A stretch of 64,000 bases of DNA from Anaerolineae bacterium (lineage in GTDB: Bacteria; Chloroflexota; Anaerolineae; 4572-78; J111). Every line of letters begins with the position of its first letter. Position 1 is the first letter of the stretch. Under the pieces are notes generated by a model that saw only the letters and a program-made list of their open reading frames with translations, made no database searches and was not told where the DNA came from. The position numbers were made by a program, and so were the translations under genes. The stretch lies in contig JAHDWA010000019.1 in the NCBI GenBank assembly GCA_023382535.1, positions 100,528-164,527 on the forward strand. Direction: 5' to 3'. Positions 28,326 through 37,224 of the stretch are shown piece by piece.

Positions 28326-30956
28326 TTAATCGTCTACTTCACTGTCGGCGGCCAGCTTGGCCTCAACTTCGGCGATGCGCTGGCGGGTTTCGGTGATGTC
28401 TTTCAAGTTGCCCAACTTCTCCCTAATGGTGAGAGCTTTCTGATAGCAACTGAGAGCCTGGTAAAAATCCCCTTGAGCCTGATAAATCTGCCCAATTGAA
28501 TTTTGAGATCTAGCGATCCAGCTCTTATCCCCCAACTCTTCTTGAATGGTCAAAGCTTCTCGATAACATATCAAGGCTTGTTCATAGTCACTTTGGATTT
28601 GGTAAACTCGGCCCATATTATAAGTAGCAATAGCGCTACCTCGTCGATAGCCCTGCTCCTCCCAAATAGTCCGTGTTTGTTGATACAATTTTGAAGCTGC
28701 ACCTATATTACCCTGACGTTGAAAAATCACACCGATATTCTCATAATTCCAGGCTAGCTGACTCTTATTTCCTAATTTTTGATTAATCGTTACTGCTTGA
28801 TGATACCATTTTAGAGCCTCTTCATAATTACCTTGATTGCGACAAATGGTGCCTAGTACATCATAGATTGAGGCAATACCCCGCTCATACGCCAGTTCCT
28901 CCCAAATAGCCAATGCTTTTCGACAGAATGCCCAGGCTTGTTCATCTTCATTTCGACGAACATGAATAAGGCCGAGACCATGATAGGCATAAGCTAATTC
29001 CATCTTATCTTCCATTGCTTCGGATAGTGGAATACTGGCTTGATGATAGTTCAAAGCTTGTTCATAGTTCCCTAACTTTCGCAATATCCAACCCAACTTA
29101 TTTAATACTTGAACTAGTCGAGGTTTTTCTTGGGATTCTCTAGCAAGGATTTCCGCTTGGCGATACGTCTCGAATGCCTGTTGCTGTGCGCCTATTTTTT
29201 CCTCGGTACGGCCTCGGCGTAACAGTAAGTCAATTCGTATCTCTTCCGCCTCAGGGGTCGCTTTAGTAATCTTTTCAAGAGCTTGCAGGCCAATACTACA
29301 TTGCTTCAATGCCTCGGCATGGGCATGACGTCCAGCCGCATCCCCAGCAGCAGCTACGGCGTAACGAGCTTGAGCGAGGTATTCTTGAGCCTCGCCCGCG
29401 TGAGCCATTAACTCAGGAGCAAGGCGAGCCTGGGTAGTAGCATCGGCATGTGCATAAATCTCACCACGTAATTCCAGCAACAGACGATTGATTTCGGCTC
29501 GCTCTTCAGCTTCGAGTGAATTGTAGAGGGTACGGTAGATTAAAGTATGAACAAAGTGATAGACAGTAGTTTGTTGCTCGTAAACAATTTGCTGGCCCAA
29601 GCTGGCGATGAGGTGGTGAGTCTCTTCAATGGCACGTAGCCGCTTGAGTAAGGAGAGGGGCTTCAAATCCAGCAAACGGCTCAAGACCAAGGTAGTAAAC
29701 TGCTCCCCTTCAACGCTGCCATAGGCCAACATATCCCGCGATTCCTGATCAAGGAAGCCCAGGCGGCCGCGAATGACCGCCTCCACGTTGGCCGGGGGCA
29801 GTATTTGGGCCAAATTTCCCACCAACTGCCCATCCGACGTCAGCAGTTTCTCGTTTTCCAAGAAATTAACATACTCCTTAGTAAAGAGCGCATTACCATT
29901 GGTGATGTCTAGTAGCCACTCTATAAAATTTGGCTCAAACTGAGCCTTGGGAAAACGACTGTTCAAATAAGCAATTACATCATCTCGACTGAGAAAATCC
30001 AGAGAAACCCCGGCGCAAAGCTGATACCGTTCCATCTCGGTTCGGATGGCTAGGATGGGGTGCTGCCGCGCCTGGGCATCGTGGGGGCGATAGGTGGCAA
30101 GTAACAAAATTGGTACATTACTCAACTGGCGGGCCAGATGAAAGAGCAGAGTGGTCGAACTGGTATCGGCCCAGTGCCAATCGTCAACAAAAAGCAGTAA
30201 TGGATTTTTGCGACGAGCCAGGTTGCGAAAAGTGTCGGTGAATTGTTGAAAAATGTCCTGCTGGCCAAACTGGCTGGGGCGGTCGAGACCGGCATCCTCT
30301 CCCCGACGCTTTCGCCAGGCAAAATCGGCACCTTTGGCTGCAGTGGCCAGAATGGGACCAGCCACAGGCACCATGCCCAAAATATCCGGGCCGATTTCGC
30401 GGATAAACTCAACCGACCAGTGCTTGCCTCGTCGAGTGGCCTGCTCGGTCAGGTTGTTGAGCAGTTGCACAAAGGGCGCGTAAGGAGAGATGTCTCCGGC
30501 AATCTGGTCACATTGGGCTTCGGCGTACTGCGCCTGCGGATACTTTGCCAATACGCCCTGGCTAAATTCCCGCACTAAACTGGTCTTGCCAATGCCGGCC
30601 TCGCCTACCAAGAAAACAACTTTACCTTTTTGCTGCTGATAAGCCTCTTGCCAGTAGCGTTCCAACTCGACCAGTTGAGCCTGGCGGCCAACAAAAATTG
30701 CCCGTTTGGTTGGAGGTTGGGGATACGGTTGAGTTTGCTGCCCTGGCATTGGATAAGAGGGCACGACGACAAAATCGGCTTCGGCCAAAGCAGCCAACTT
30801 CTCTTCCAATTCAGCGATCTTGGCCTGAATATCCTCGATTTCAATTAAGGCATGGGGTGGTGTATCCAGCCCCATAAGCGCCTGCTGCTCTTGCAGCTTT
30901 TGTAAGCGCCGGCCATAGTTGATGATTAATTGTTGTAAATCGTCTCGACGGGACAT
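28326..30956 (-). CDS. STAND-type AAA ATPase with TPRs (copy 2)
   Basis: An 876-residue paralogue of the 25750-28239 protein. The helical module is at 1-62, Walker A GEAGIGKT at 118-125, and Walker B LLLFVDDWHWAD near 253-264. The TPR tail is longer (about nine units, for example ALNYHQASIPLSE and ALTIQEELGDKSW). The DNA of the first halves of the two genes is nearly the same, so the duplication is recent or kept similar by gene conversion, while the sensor halves have diverged. It lies 86 bp upstream of copy 1. The gap contains TATAAA on the minus strand, a possible internal promoter, but I see no good -35. Confidence 0.85.
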   Translation of the reverse strand: MSRRDDLQQLIINYGRRLQKLQEQQALMGLDTPPHALIEIEDIQAKIAELEEKLAALAEADFVVVPSYPMPGQQTQPYPQPPTKRAIFVGRQAQLVELERYWQEAYQQQKGKVVFLVGEAGIGKTSLVREFSQGVLAKYPQAQYAEAQCDQIAGDISPYAPFVQLLNNLTEQATRRGKHWSVEFIREIGPDILGMVPVAGPILATAAKGADFAWRKRRGEDAGLDRPSQFGQQDIFQQFTDTFRNLARRKNPLLLFVDDWHWADTSSTTLLFHLARQLSNVPILLLATYRPHDAQARQHPILAIRTEMERYQLCAGVSLDFLSRDDVIAYLNSRFPKAQFEPNFIEWLLDITNGNALFTKEYVNFLENEKLLTSDGQLVGNLAQILPPANVEAVIRGRLGFLDQESRDMLAYGSVEGEQFTTLVLSRLLDLKPLSLLKRLRAIEETHHLIASLGQQIVYEQQTTVYHFVHTLIYRTLYNSLEAEERAEINRLLLELRGEIYAHADATTQARLAPELMAHAGEAQEYLAQARYAVAAAGDAAGRHAHAEALKQCSIGLQALEKITKATPEAEEIRIDLLLRRGRTEEKIGAQQQAFETYRQAEILARESQEKPRLVQVLNKLGWILRKLGNYEQALNYHQASIPLSEAMEDKMELAYAYHGLGLIHVRRNEDEQAWAFCRKALAIWEELAYERGIASIYDVLGTICRNQGNYEEALKWYHQAVTINQKLGNKSQLAWNYENIGVIFQRQGNIGAASKLYQQTRTIWEEQGYRRGSAIATYNMGRVYQIQSDYEQALICYREALTIQEELGDKSWIARSQNSIGQIYQAQGDFYQALSCYQKALTIREKLGNLKDITETRQRIAEVEAKLAADSEVDD

Positions 30957-30972
30957 TTGTTTTTATATCAAC

Positions 30973-31440
30973 TCAACCGCGCTTGCGGTTGGTACCGCCG
31001 TATTTCTTGATCAGAATATCGTCAAGATGATCAGCCGTGGCCATGACCGAATGAATGAACTTGGCAAAGTCACCCCGCTGGAGTTCCATAATGGAGCGGG
31101 TAACGGATACAAATACTGTTTCATTCTTAATCCCCAGCCGTTCCACACTGGCCATGACTAAATTCAGTTCAAGCAGTTCACGCATCAGGGGTAGGATCAA
31201 CTCTTTATCTGAAGGTAGGGGCATCACTACCGCCTCAGCTCGCAAAAAGAGTTCACCTTCATCCGACTCAAGCACACCGGCCCGGCCTTCGGCGGAACCC
31301 ATTTGAAACCAGCGCCAGCCCTGTTCGTCTGTTCGAGCAGCCGGGTCGGTATAGCCTACATCACGCATAAAGGCATCAATTTGACCTTCAGCGGCTAACT
31401 TCAATTGTTTGCGTTTTTCAGGGGATAAAGTAGCAGTCAT
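30973..31440 (-). CDS. YbjN/secretion-chaperone-like small protein
   Basis: A 155-residue protein from the ATG at 31440, which has GGAGG nine bases upstream. An in-frame ATG at 31455 is possible but overlaps that site. The sequence (FLRAEAVVMPLP, then LLELNLVMASVERLGIKNETVFVSV) has the alternating strand pattern of YbjN or type III secretion chaperone-like folds, which are small protein-binding modules. There is no catalytic motif. Its place between the protease and the STAND genes suggests an adaptor that may bind one of these. The fold assignment is moderate and the function unknown. Confidence 0.6.
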   Translation of the reverse strand: MTATLSPEKRKQLKLAAEGQIDAFMRDVGYTDPAARTDEQGWRWFQMGSAEGRAGVLESDEGELFLRAEAVVMPLPSDKELILPLMRELLELNLVMASVERLGIKNETVFVSVTRSIMELQRGDFAKFIHSVMATADHLDDILIKKYGGTNRKRG

Positions 31441-31455
31441 CGTGCTTTCCTCCAT

Positions 31456-32421
31456 TTAGCCTTGCGGCTCAGTTTCGGTTACAAATTGGACCCCGCAGTT
31501 GCGGCAATACCAAACAGGTTTTTTATAGTCAGTAAAACCACAGCCCGGGCAATAACGAGCATTGAGGCATTTGTCCCGGCCGTTTTTAAGCGCCAGATCA
31601 AGATCAACCCTCAGGTAATCCAGCGGCAGAGCAAAGCGGGCATTTGCTGCCTCGGCGTGACCCCACAGGTTGATCCCGATTACACCATGCTGCGTAAGCA
31701 AAGGACCACCAGAGTTGCCGTGATAAATAGCGGTATCCGTTTGAATCCACTCAATGCCATTAATACGCTGGCGAGGGTTACTAATAATGCCGCGAGAGAC
31801 GGTCTTGTGCAGGCCATTAGGACTACCGATCGCCAGGGCGGTTTGGGCCGGGCGAATTTTCTGAGGATCAGCTATGGGAATAGTGGGGAAGGGACCATCG
31901 GCCAACAGCCAGATCAAGGCAAAGTCGAGTTGGCGATGCGAACAAAAAACAAACCCGTCGAACAGCCGGTCGTCCACCAAACCCACCTTAACTTGACGCA
32001 GAGAGTAACGGTTTTCATCAATTACATGCCGGCCGGTTACGACCAATCCGTCAGGATGAATGATAAACCCGGCACCTAAACCATCCTCCGTGAAAATTGC
32101 AACCGTGGCTTGTAATGCCTTTTCGGCGATATCGGCCAGGTCTCCCTGACCGCTGCTCCAAATTGGGTCTGGGGCCGTCGGTGGTGAAGGGGACGTGGCC
32201 AGGGTAAGCACAATGGTCTCATCTAAGTCTGTGACCGGACTAATCTCAGTTCGCAGACCACAGCTTTCCAGAGCTTCAGTAATCTCGGCCAGTGCTCGCT
32301 CGGTGCGGCGTTTGTAACCAAAACCACCAAGTAGTTTTCGGAAGGGGACCCGAGTGGATAGATTTTTATTCCGCTCGGCCCGGGCAGCTAAAGTGGCTGC
32401 ATAAGGGTGGAGGTTAGACAT
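31456..32421 (-). CDS. trypsin-like serine protease with C-terminal zinc ribbon
   Basis: A 321-residue protein with a chymotrypsin-fold catalytic triad visible as H132 (VTGRHVI), D166 (QLDFALI) and S237 (GNSGGPL). The C terminus has a two-CxxC zinc ribbon (C291, C294, C306, C309). The first 100 residues are a separate small domain of unknown type. There is no signal peptide, so it should act in the cytoplasm. Proteases of this type are common effectors coupled to STAND ATPases in bacterial conflict systems. The gene lies one base upstream of the YbjN-like gene's flank and 22 bp downstream of brxC. I infer that it is the death or processing effector for the STAND proteins. Confidence 0.85.
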   Translation of the reverse strand: MSNLHPYAATLAARAERNKNLSTRVPFRKLLGGFGYKRRTERALAEITEALESCGLRTEISPVTDLDETIVLTLATSPSPPTAPDPIWSSGQGDLADIAEKALQATVAIFTEDGLGAGFIIHPDGLVVTGRHVIDENRYSLRQVKVGLVDDRLFDGFVFCSHRQLDFALIWLLADGPFPTIPIADPQKIRPAQTALAIGSPNGLHKTVSRGIISNPRQRINGIEWIQTDTAIYHGNSGGPLLTQHGVIGINLWGHAEAANARFALPLDYLRVDLDLALKNGRDKCLNARYCPGCGFTDYKKPVWYCRNCGVQFVTETEPQG

Positions 32422-32443
32422 TGCTTACTCCTTTCAGCATCAT

Positions 32444-35400
32444 TTAGAGAGCCTTATACTCATCAAGTTGTTCTTGGCCCTCACGTTCCAGCACAATCTT
32501 CACTCGCACCAAATCGGGGTTAAGGCCCTTGAGTCTAGCGGCAAGGTAAGCCTCCCACTCAGTGCGTAAATCGGCGATGGTCAAAGCGCTGCCGTGACGG
32601 AGCAGGGTTTGAGCCAGGTCGGTCAGGTCCAGCTCGACCGGCTGTAAATCACTGGCCAGTTCATGCAGGGCAGCCAGTAATTCGTCAGACAAGAGACCTT
32701 CGTCCAACTGGCCGCGCTGGGTTAGGGCCTCAACCGTAGCCCGATGGGGTGGTGTCAGCAGCGGCAGCCGTCCGGCCAGGTTGGGCAGCTCTTTGAATAG
32801 TTGCTCTTGCCAGCGCTGCCATAAATCACCCAGGCGAGCGTCAATTTCAGCCAGACGGCCCGGCAGATCAGGCAGGCCGGCCACATTGTCGGGAAAGCGG
32901 CAGTAAGGACAGGTGACAAAGGTATCGAGCGCCTGGGCGCTAAACTGCTGGCAGCGGCGCTGCTCCAGGTGCTGTAACTCCAGGGCCAGGAGGTTAAACT
33001 CCGCCCCTGAGATAAAAGGCAAAGCTCTAAGCCGGTTGAGCGCCTGGTAACGCGGCGATTGGCGTATGGCAACCAGGTTAGTCCAGGGGGCCTGGTCGCC
33101 TACCAGCCGGGCATGCAGCCCGTAGTAAAGCTGGTTGTACTTCTGCTGAAACTGGGCTAACTTGCCCTTAAGCGGGCGGCGTTGGTCAGCTTTGAACAGC
33201 AGTTTAGGATCAGTGTAAATCGTCCGGCTGTCGGCAGCAATTCGCCGCAGGTCAGCGATAGTCGCTTGCTCCGCCGCTGTCAACAACCCGGATTTCAACC
33301 GGGTCTCCAAACCGTCAAGGACGGCTATGGCCTCGCTCTGTCGTTTCAGCCCCGTCGCCAGGCCGTCATGCCAATCGGCCAGGAAGCCGGTCAAGGTGTC
33401 CAGATCGGCCAGGCGATCCTGCAAGGTTTGGCGAAAATCAGGCTGGGTCTCCAGCTTACCCAGGTGGGAGACCGTGCTGGCCGAGCTGTAGTGGTTGAGT
33501 GGCTGGTCCAGCCAGGCCAACTGGCTTTGCAGCATTTGTAACTGCGGCCAGGGCAGCTCCGGATAAGTTAGGGCCTGGTTCAGGATGGTTTGCAGGTCGG
33601 TGCGTAACCCGGTGAGCTTGCTTTTTAATTCCTGCCCCCGCTCCCGCAGCGCCTTGACCGCCTCGGTGCGGCTGTCTTTATCCCGCACCAACCCGGCCTG
33701 CAGGCCCAATAAATTAAACAGGGCCGCTACACCCTCGGCGTCAATATCCTTGTCTCGTTCCAGATAACGAATTTCCTCAAATAGGTCTGTGCCCTGTTTC
33801 AACAGCGGTCCTACATCGCCGGCGTGCAGGCGCGCTCCGCCCTGCCGGACCAGCAGCAGATAGCCGTTAAAAACCAACGCCCCCAATAGTAGGTAGACCA
33901 GTTCGCGGGGTAGGCCCCAGGGAGGACGCTCAAACTCACGCAGTAGGTCGTCGAGGTCGGTCAGTTTATTAACCTGGTCGTTGGCTTCAACCCGCTCCAA
34001 AATGAGACGGCAGGCCGGGGAATGGCTGGCGCTAAAATGGCCGTCCTTCATCGCCCCAAAGCTCTCCAGGTAGCCCCGGCTGTTCAAATCAAGCGCCTGG
34101 CTGGTAGCTTTGCTCAAAGCTTGCAGGGCGCGGCTGATTTCGCTGTTTATATTGGCCGCCGTCACGATGGTGCGGAAACTCGGGTAGTTGGGGTACTTAT
34201 CGCTAAAGGTCTGATCGAGCAGCGCCCCTTTAACGTGGTCAACTACGTCGGCCAGGGTCGTCATAGGCCGTGTCGTCGGTAAATCGCTGAGCGGGGTACG
34301 ATGGCCGCCATGCAGGACATACCCCTGGCTCAGCAGGTGCCCCAGGTATCTGGCCTTGAACTCGTCAGTGGCCTTCTTTTGCAAGTCGGTCATAACCTTT
34401 TTATGCACCCCTTCTCGAGCCAGCAGTTCGGCGGCGCGAGCGCGGGTCAGCAGGCTGTTCAGTTCATCGGTGAAGGAGAAAGCCAGGATGACTTCTTCCT
34501 GGCGGGGCTGGCTGCTGGACCCGGCCAGCGGTCCTTGCACCACAAAACGGTAATCACCCCGCTGTAAGTTGGCCCCGTCGCTGGTTTGGCCGATGACCAG
34601 TACCCCCGGCCGAAAGGCTCGACGGGAAGGCCACGGAGCAGTATCATCAAAAAGGCTCAACCCGGCTACCAGAGGCTTGGGGTCTTTGTAACCTAGTTCA
34701 GTCTCGGCGATCTGGCGAAAAGCCAGATTGATCTCCTGTTTATCAACGGAGGCCAGAGCTTTTTTCTCGATAATGGCGTCGTAGTCATCAATCTTGGCCA
34801 GGTCCAGGTAGTAGCGCCCCTGGCTGTAATTGATATACTGGCCCACTGTAACCTCGCGGATGTTCTTCATAATCCGCTCGATGTTATCGCGGGCCATTTC
34901 AGGCTCGACCACCAGCCGGCCGGGTGGAGTGATAAACAGGGTGTTGGCCAATTCCTGGGAGGTAGCCCCGTTGTCCTTATCGCCGCCTAGCAGTTTGAGC
35001 ACAGCCAGGGCCTTGATCAGATTCTTGGCATCTTCCCGGTAGCGGGCATCGAGCAAATCTACCTTGGCCTGGAGGGTCTGCGTCACTGTAACCACCTGGT
35101 TGACGCTGGGCAAGTTGCGGATTTCGTGCGTAGCATCGATCAGGTCAAAAACCCGGTCATAGGTGATAAATTGAGGCGCAGGCTGATTGAGGAGAGGTTT
35201 GACATTGTTGACCGTAAAGCCAATAATGCCCCGATTTTCAAAGTAAGGCAGTTGCTCAAAGACATCAATCACGTAGGGGTGAATGGGGAACAGGTCAATA
35301 TAACGATCAAGCTGAGGGGTCAGATTGGTGAAGTACTGCTTGTGGTCGCTCAGCAAGCCCTGCAATTTCAAGCGCTGGTCGGCATCTTTACGCACCACCC

Positions 35401-36163
35401 GATTGGTCAACACCTGGGCCACATCTTCTTTGGTAATCGTTACGGTTACAAAACGCTGGTTAATGCGGGCGATGCTCTCGGCCTGGTCCACATACTTGGG
35501 ATTGGTAAAGACATGCTCTTGCATGGCCCCAATGTAGAGAAAGTCGCTGTCCTGGCTCACTTCACCCAACTCGCGCAGCAGGGCCAGATCGTAGGCCATC
35601 TCCTCTTTAGACTTCTGCTTAAGAAAATCGGAGATTTCGTCCACAATGACGACCAAGCCCGCCTCCGGGTCCTCATTTTTGATCGCTGCCAGAATGTCGA
35701 GGACGTTCTGTTTGTTGTCGTAATCGCGGCTGATGTCAACCTGCTTGACGTCGGTATCATATTTTTGTTGCAACTGCTGATAGACTTGATCAAAAAAGAT
35801 ATGGCGCAGTGAGACTTCTGCCGCTGCTCCCAGCTCAAACTTGACGACCAGGTAGCGTCGCTGTAACGCCTCGGCCCTGGCCCGAACTTCCGGTTCACTT
35901 ACCAGAGAGCGTAAGTGCGGATGCTCCAGCAGAGCAGCTACAAAGGCTAGAAAGTGGCTCTTACCGGTGCCATAATTGCCAACCACGTTGAACGATTTGT
36001 GGGTCATTCCGGACAAGAGTTCAAGCATATAGAGCAAGTTGCGGCGCAATCCGTCGGAAATGACATACTTCTCGACGATCTCCTGGGCCTGTTCATCCTT
36101 GCGCAGCTTGATGACTTCTTCGACTTCTTCAAAATGAAGCAGATCACGAATAAAAAAAGACAT
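32444..36163 (-). CDS. brxC: BrxC-like large ATPase
   Basis: A 1239-residue P-loop protein. Walker A GNYGTGKS is at 62-69, and a Walker B-like VVIVDEISDFL lies near residue 170. The length, the N-terminal ATPase and the long helical rest match BrxC/PglY-type proteins (DUF6079). BrxC is a core BREX ATPase of unresolved activity. A CPYCRFP motif near residue 1090 is a lone CxxC with no obvious partner. It follows brxF by 3 bp, as expected for BREX type 3. Confidence 0.85.
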   Translation of the reverse strand: MSFFIRDLLHFEEVEEVIKLRKDEQAQEIVEKYVISDGLRRNLLYMLELLSGMTHKSFNVVGNYGTGKSHFLAFVAALLEHPHLRSLVSEPEVRARAEALQRRYLVVKFELGAAAEVSLRHIFFDQVYQQLQQKYDTDVKQVDISRDYDNKQNVLDILAAIKNEDPEAGLVVIVDEISDFLKQKSKEEMAYDLALLRELGEVSQDSDFLYIGAMQEHVFTNPKYVDQAESIARINQRFVTVTITKEDVAQVLTNRVVRKDADQRLKLQGLLSDHKQYFTNLTPQLDRYIDLFPIHPYVIDVFEQLPYFENRGIIGFTVNNVKPLLNQPAPQFITYDRVFDLIDATHEIRNLPSVNQVVTVTQTLQAKVDLLDARYREDAKNLIKALAVLKLLGGDKDNGATSQELANTLFITPPGRLVVEPEMARDNIERIMKNIREVTVGQYINYSQGRYYLDLAKIDDYDAIIEKKALASVDKQEINLAFRQIAETELGYKDPKPLVAGLSLFDDTAPWPSRRAFRPGVLVIGQTSDGANLQRGDYRFVVQGPLAGSSSQPRQEEVILAFSFTDELNSLLTRARAAELLAREGVHKKVMTDLQKKATDEFKARYLGHLLSQGYVLHGGHRTPLSDLPTTRPMTTLADVVDHVKGALLDQTFSDKYPNYPSFRTIVTAANINSEISRALQALSKATSQALDLNSRGYLESFGAMKDGHFSASHSPACRLILERVEANDQVNKLTDLDDLLREFERPPWGLPRELVYLLLGALVFNGYLLLVRQGGARLHAGDVGPLLKQGTDLFEEIRYLERDKDIDAEGVAALFNLLGLQAGLVRDKDSRTEAVKALRERGQELKSKLTGLRTDLQTILNQALTYPELPWPQLQMLQSQLAWLDQPLNHYSSASTVSHLGKLETQPDFRQTLQDRLADLDTLTGFLADWHDGLATGLKRQSEAIAVLDGLETRLKSGLLTAAEQATIADLRRIAADSRTIYTDPKLLFKADQRRPLKGKLAQFQQKYNQLYYGLHARLVGDQAPWTNLVAIRQSPRYQALNRLRALPFISGAEFNLLALELQHLEQRRCQQFSAQALDTFVTCPYCRFPDNVAGLPDLPGRLAEIDARLGDLWQRWQEQLFKELPNLAGRLPLLTPPHRATVEALTQRGQLDEGLLSDELLAALHELASDLQPVELDLTDLAQTLLRHGSALTIADLRTEWEAYLAARLKGLNPDLVRVKIVLEREGQEQLDEYKAL

Positions 36164-36166
36164 GGA

Positions 36167-36643
36167 CTAGATTTCTTTCATCTCAATGCAGGTGAATTCA
36201 TCCAGAGGCATTTTTAGATAATCGGCTTGACCAAGGGTGGAGTATTCGGCGTAGTTACCGGCTCGCCGCGCCGGCAGAGCCAGTACTATAGGGCGCTGGC
36301 GGGACATACGCTTGAAGGTATCAATCGGGTTGAGCTTAGCTAGTTCGGGGGAAAAGAGGATTTCAATGTTATCAATCAGCAACGGCTCCTGGTTCGGTGA
36401 TAGTTCGTCACAGAGAACATCAACCATTTTGTGAGCCGTCACTCCATCTTTGTACTGCCGGCGTGGCAAGGTCAGCAGCCGCTCGGTCAGTTCCAGGTTC
36501 AGATTCACATACTTGCCGTTGATTTCGGAGGCTATATTTTTCAGTAGCGCCGTCTTGCCGGCATTAAACGTTCCTAACAAAATTACCAGCTTATGGCGGT
36601 CAGCAGAAACGGTGTGGATAACTTCAATCAGTCGGTTGCTCAT
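36167..36643 (-). CDS. brxF: BrxF-like small P-loop protein
   Basis: A 158-residue protein with Walker A GTFNAGKT at 24-31 and a Walker B-like PLLIDNIEILF around residue 95. BrxF is the small ATPase that marks BREX type 3, and its size matches. The start at 36643 has GGACGAG just upstream and fits the family better than the longer frame from 36670. It is the first gene of the long minus-strand operon, directly ahead of brxC. Confidence 0.82.
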   Translation of the reverse strand: MSNRLIEVIHTVSADRHKLVILLGTFNAGKTALLKNIASEINGKYVNLNLELTERLLTLPRRQYKDGVTAHKMVDVLCDELSPNQEPLLIDNIEILFSPELAKLNPIDTFKRMSRQRPIVLALPARRAGNYAEYSTLGQADYLKMPLDEFTCIEMKEI

Positions 36644-36711
36644 GGGCTCGTCCTTGAGTCTGATCCTCAATAGCAGGGTTATTGGGGTTTTGAAAAACTA
36701 TTTCTTGCTTG

Positions 36712-36741
36712 GCTATACCCAGGATTGCTGAATTTTGTAAA
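36712..36741 (-). promoter_or_regulatory. candidate promoter of the BREX operon
   Basis: On the minus strand TTTACA (36736-36741) and TATAGC (36712-36717) are separated by 18 bases. The site lies after a terminator and about 70 bases before the brxF ATG, where a promoter for the long operon is needed. The match to a sigma70-type site is partial. Confidence 0.4.
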
Positions 36742-36748
36742 CTGACCC

Positions 36749-36783
36749 AAAAACGAAAAGCCGCTCAGTTTTGACTAAGCGGC
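36749..36783 (-). terminator. rho-independent terminator
   Basis: GCCGCT (36760-36765) pairs with AGCGGC (36778-36783), with an inner AGT/ACT extension. On the minus strand the hairpin is followed by TTTTCGTTTTT. It would stop transcription from the PHAX-like gene before the BREX promoter. Confidence 0.7.
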
Positions 36784-36845
36784 GTAATGATGGTACGATA
36801 ATTGCCATCTGATCGGGTGCTTAGCTCACCTGGTCCAGGATTATC

Positions 36846-36875
36846 CCCTCGCCCTCACGAGGGGTTTTATTTTTA
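36846..36875 (+). terminator. rho-independent terminator with no upstream gene
   Basis: CCCCTCG (36846-36852) pairs with CGAGGGG (36859-36865) and is followed by TTTTATTTTT. It is oriented to the right, yet no plus-strand gene precedes it. Confidence 0.7.
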
Positions 36876-37224
36876 CGATAAGATTTTAGTGGGTCTAAGC
36901 CCAATGTCGTATAGAGTAATTTAACTTCTCTATGATAACCATAAAACGTTCCTGCAAAAAGTGGCAAAAGTCACTGATTTTTGGTCAAAAAGTACTTCTT
37001 CTGATCCAGGATGAGCTAAAAAGCTACTTTTCCCCTTACTTCCCCGCCGTTACTCTATAGAACCTACGACCAATTAATGCAATTTGGCTTCCAGCCTCGA
37101 ACCGTTACTATTGTAACATAAAATTGTGCAAAAAGAGCTATCAGTTTTATTCGGCCATCTTCGGTTTGCAATAATTTAGTCGGGGCTTATTTTTTAGGGG
37201 TGGCAGGAAGCTCTATTTCGTGAC

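Larger units (their letters stand above)
36671..37224. other. intergenic region between PHAX-like gene and BREX operon
   Basis: No protein gene is seen in these 554 bases. It holds a candidate minus-strand promoter (36712-36741), a minus-strand terminator (36749-36783) and a plus-strand terminator (36846-36875). The plus-strand terminator has no gene upstream on its strand, so a short plus-strand RNA starting between about 36650 and 36830 is possible. From 36880 to 37224 I see only AT-rich sequence. Confidence 0.5.
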
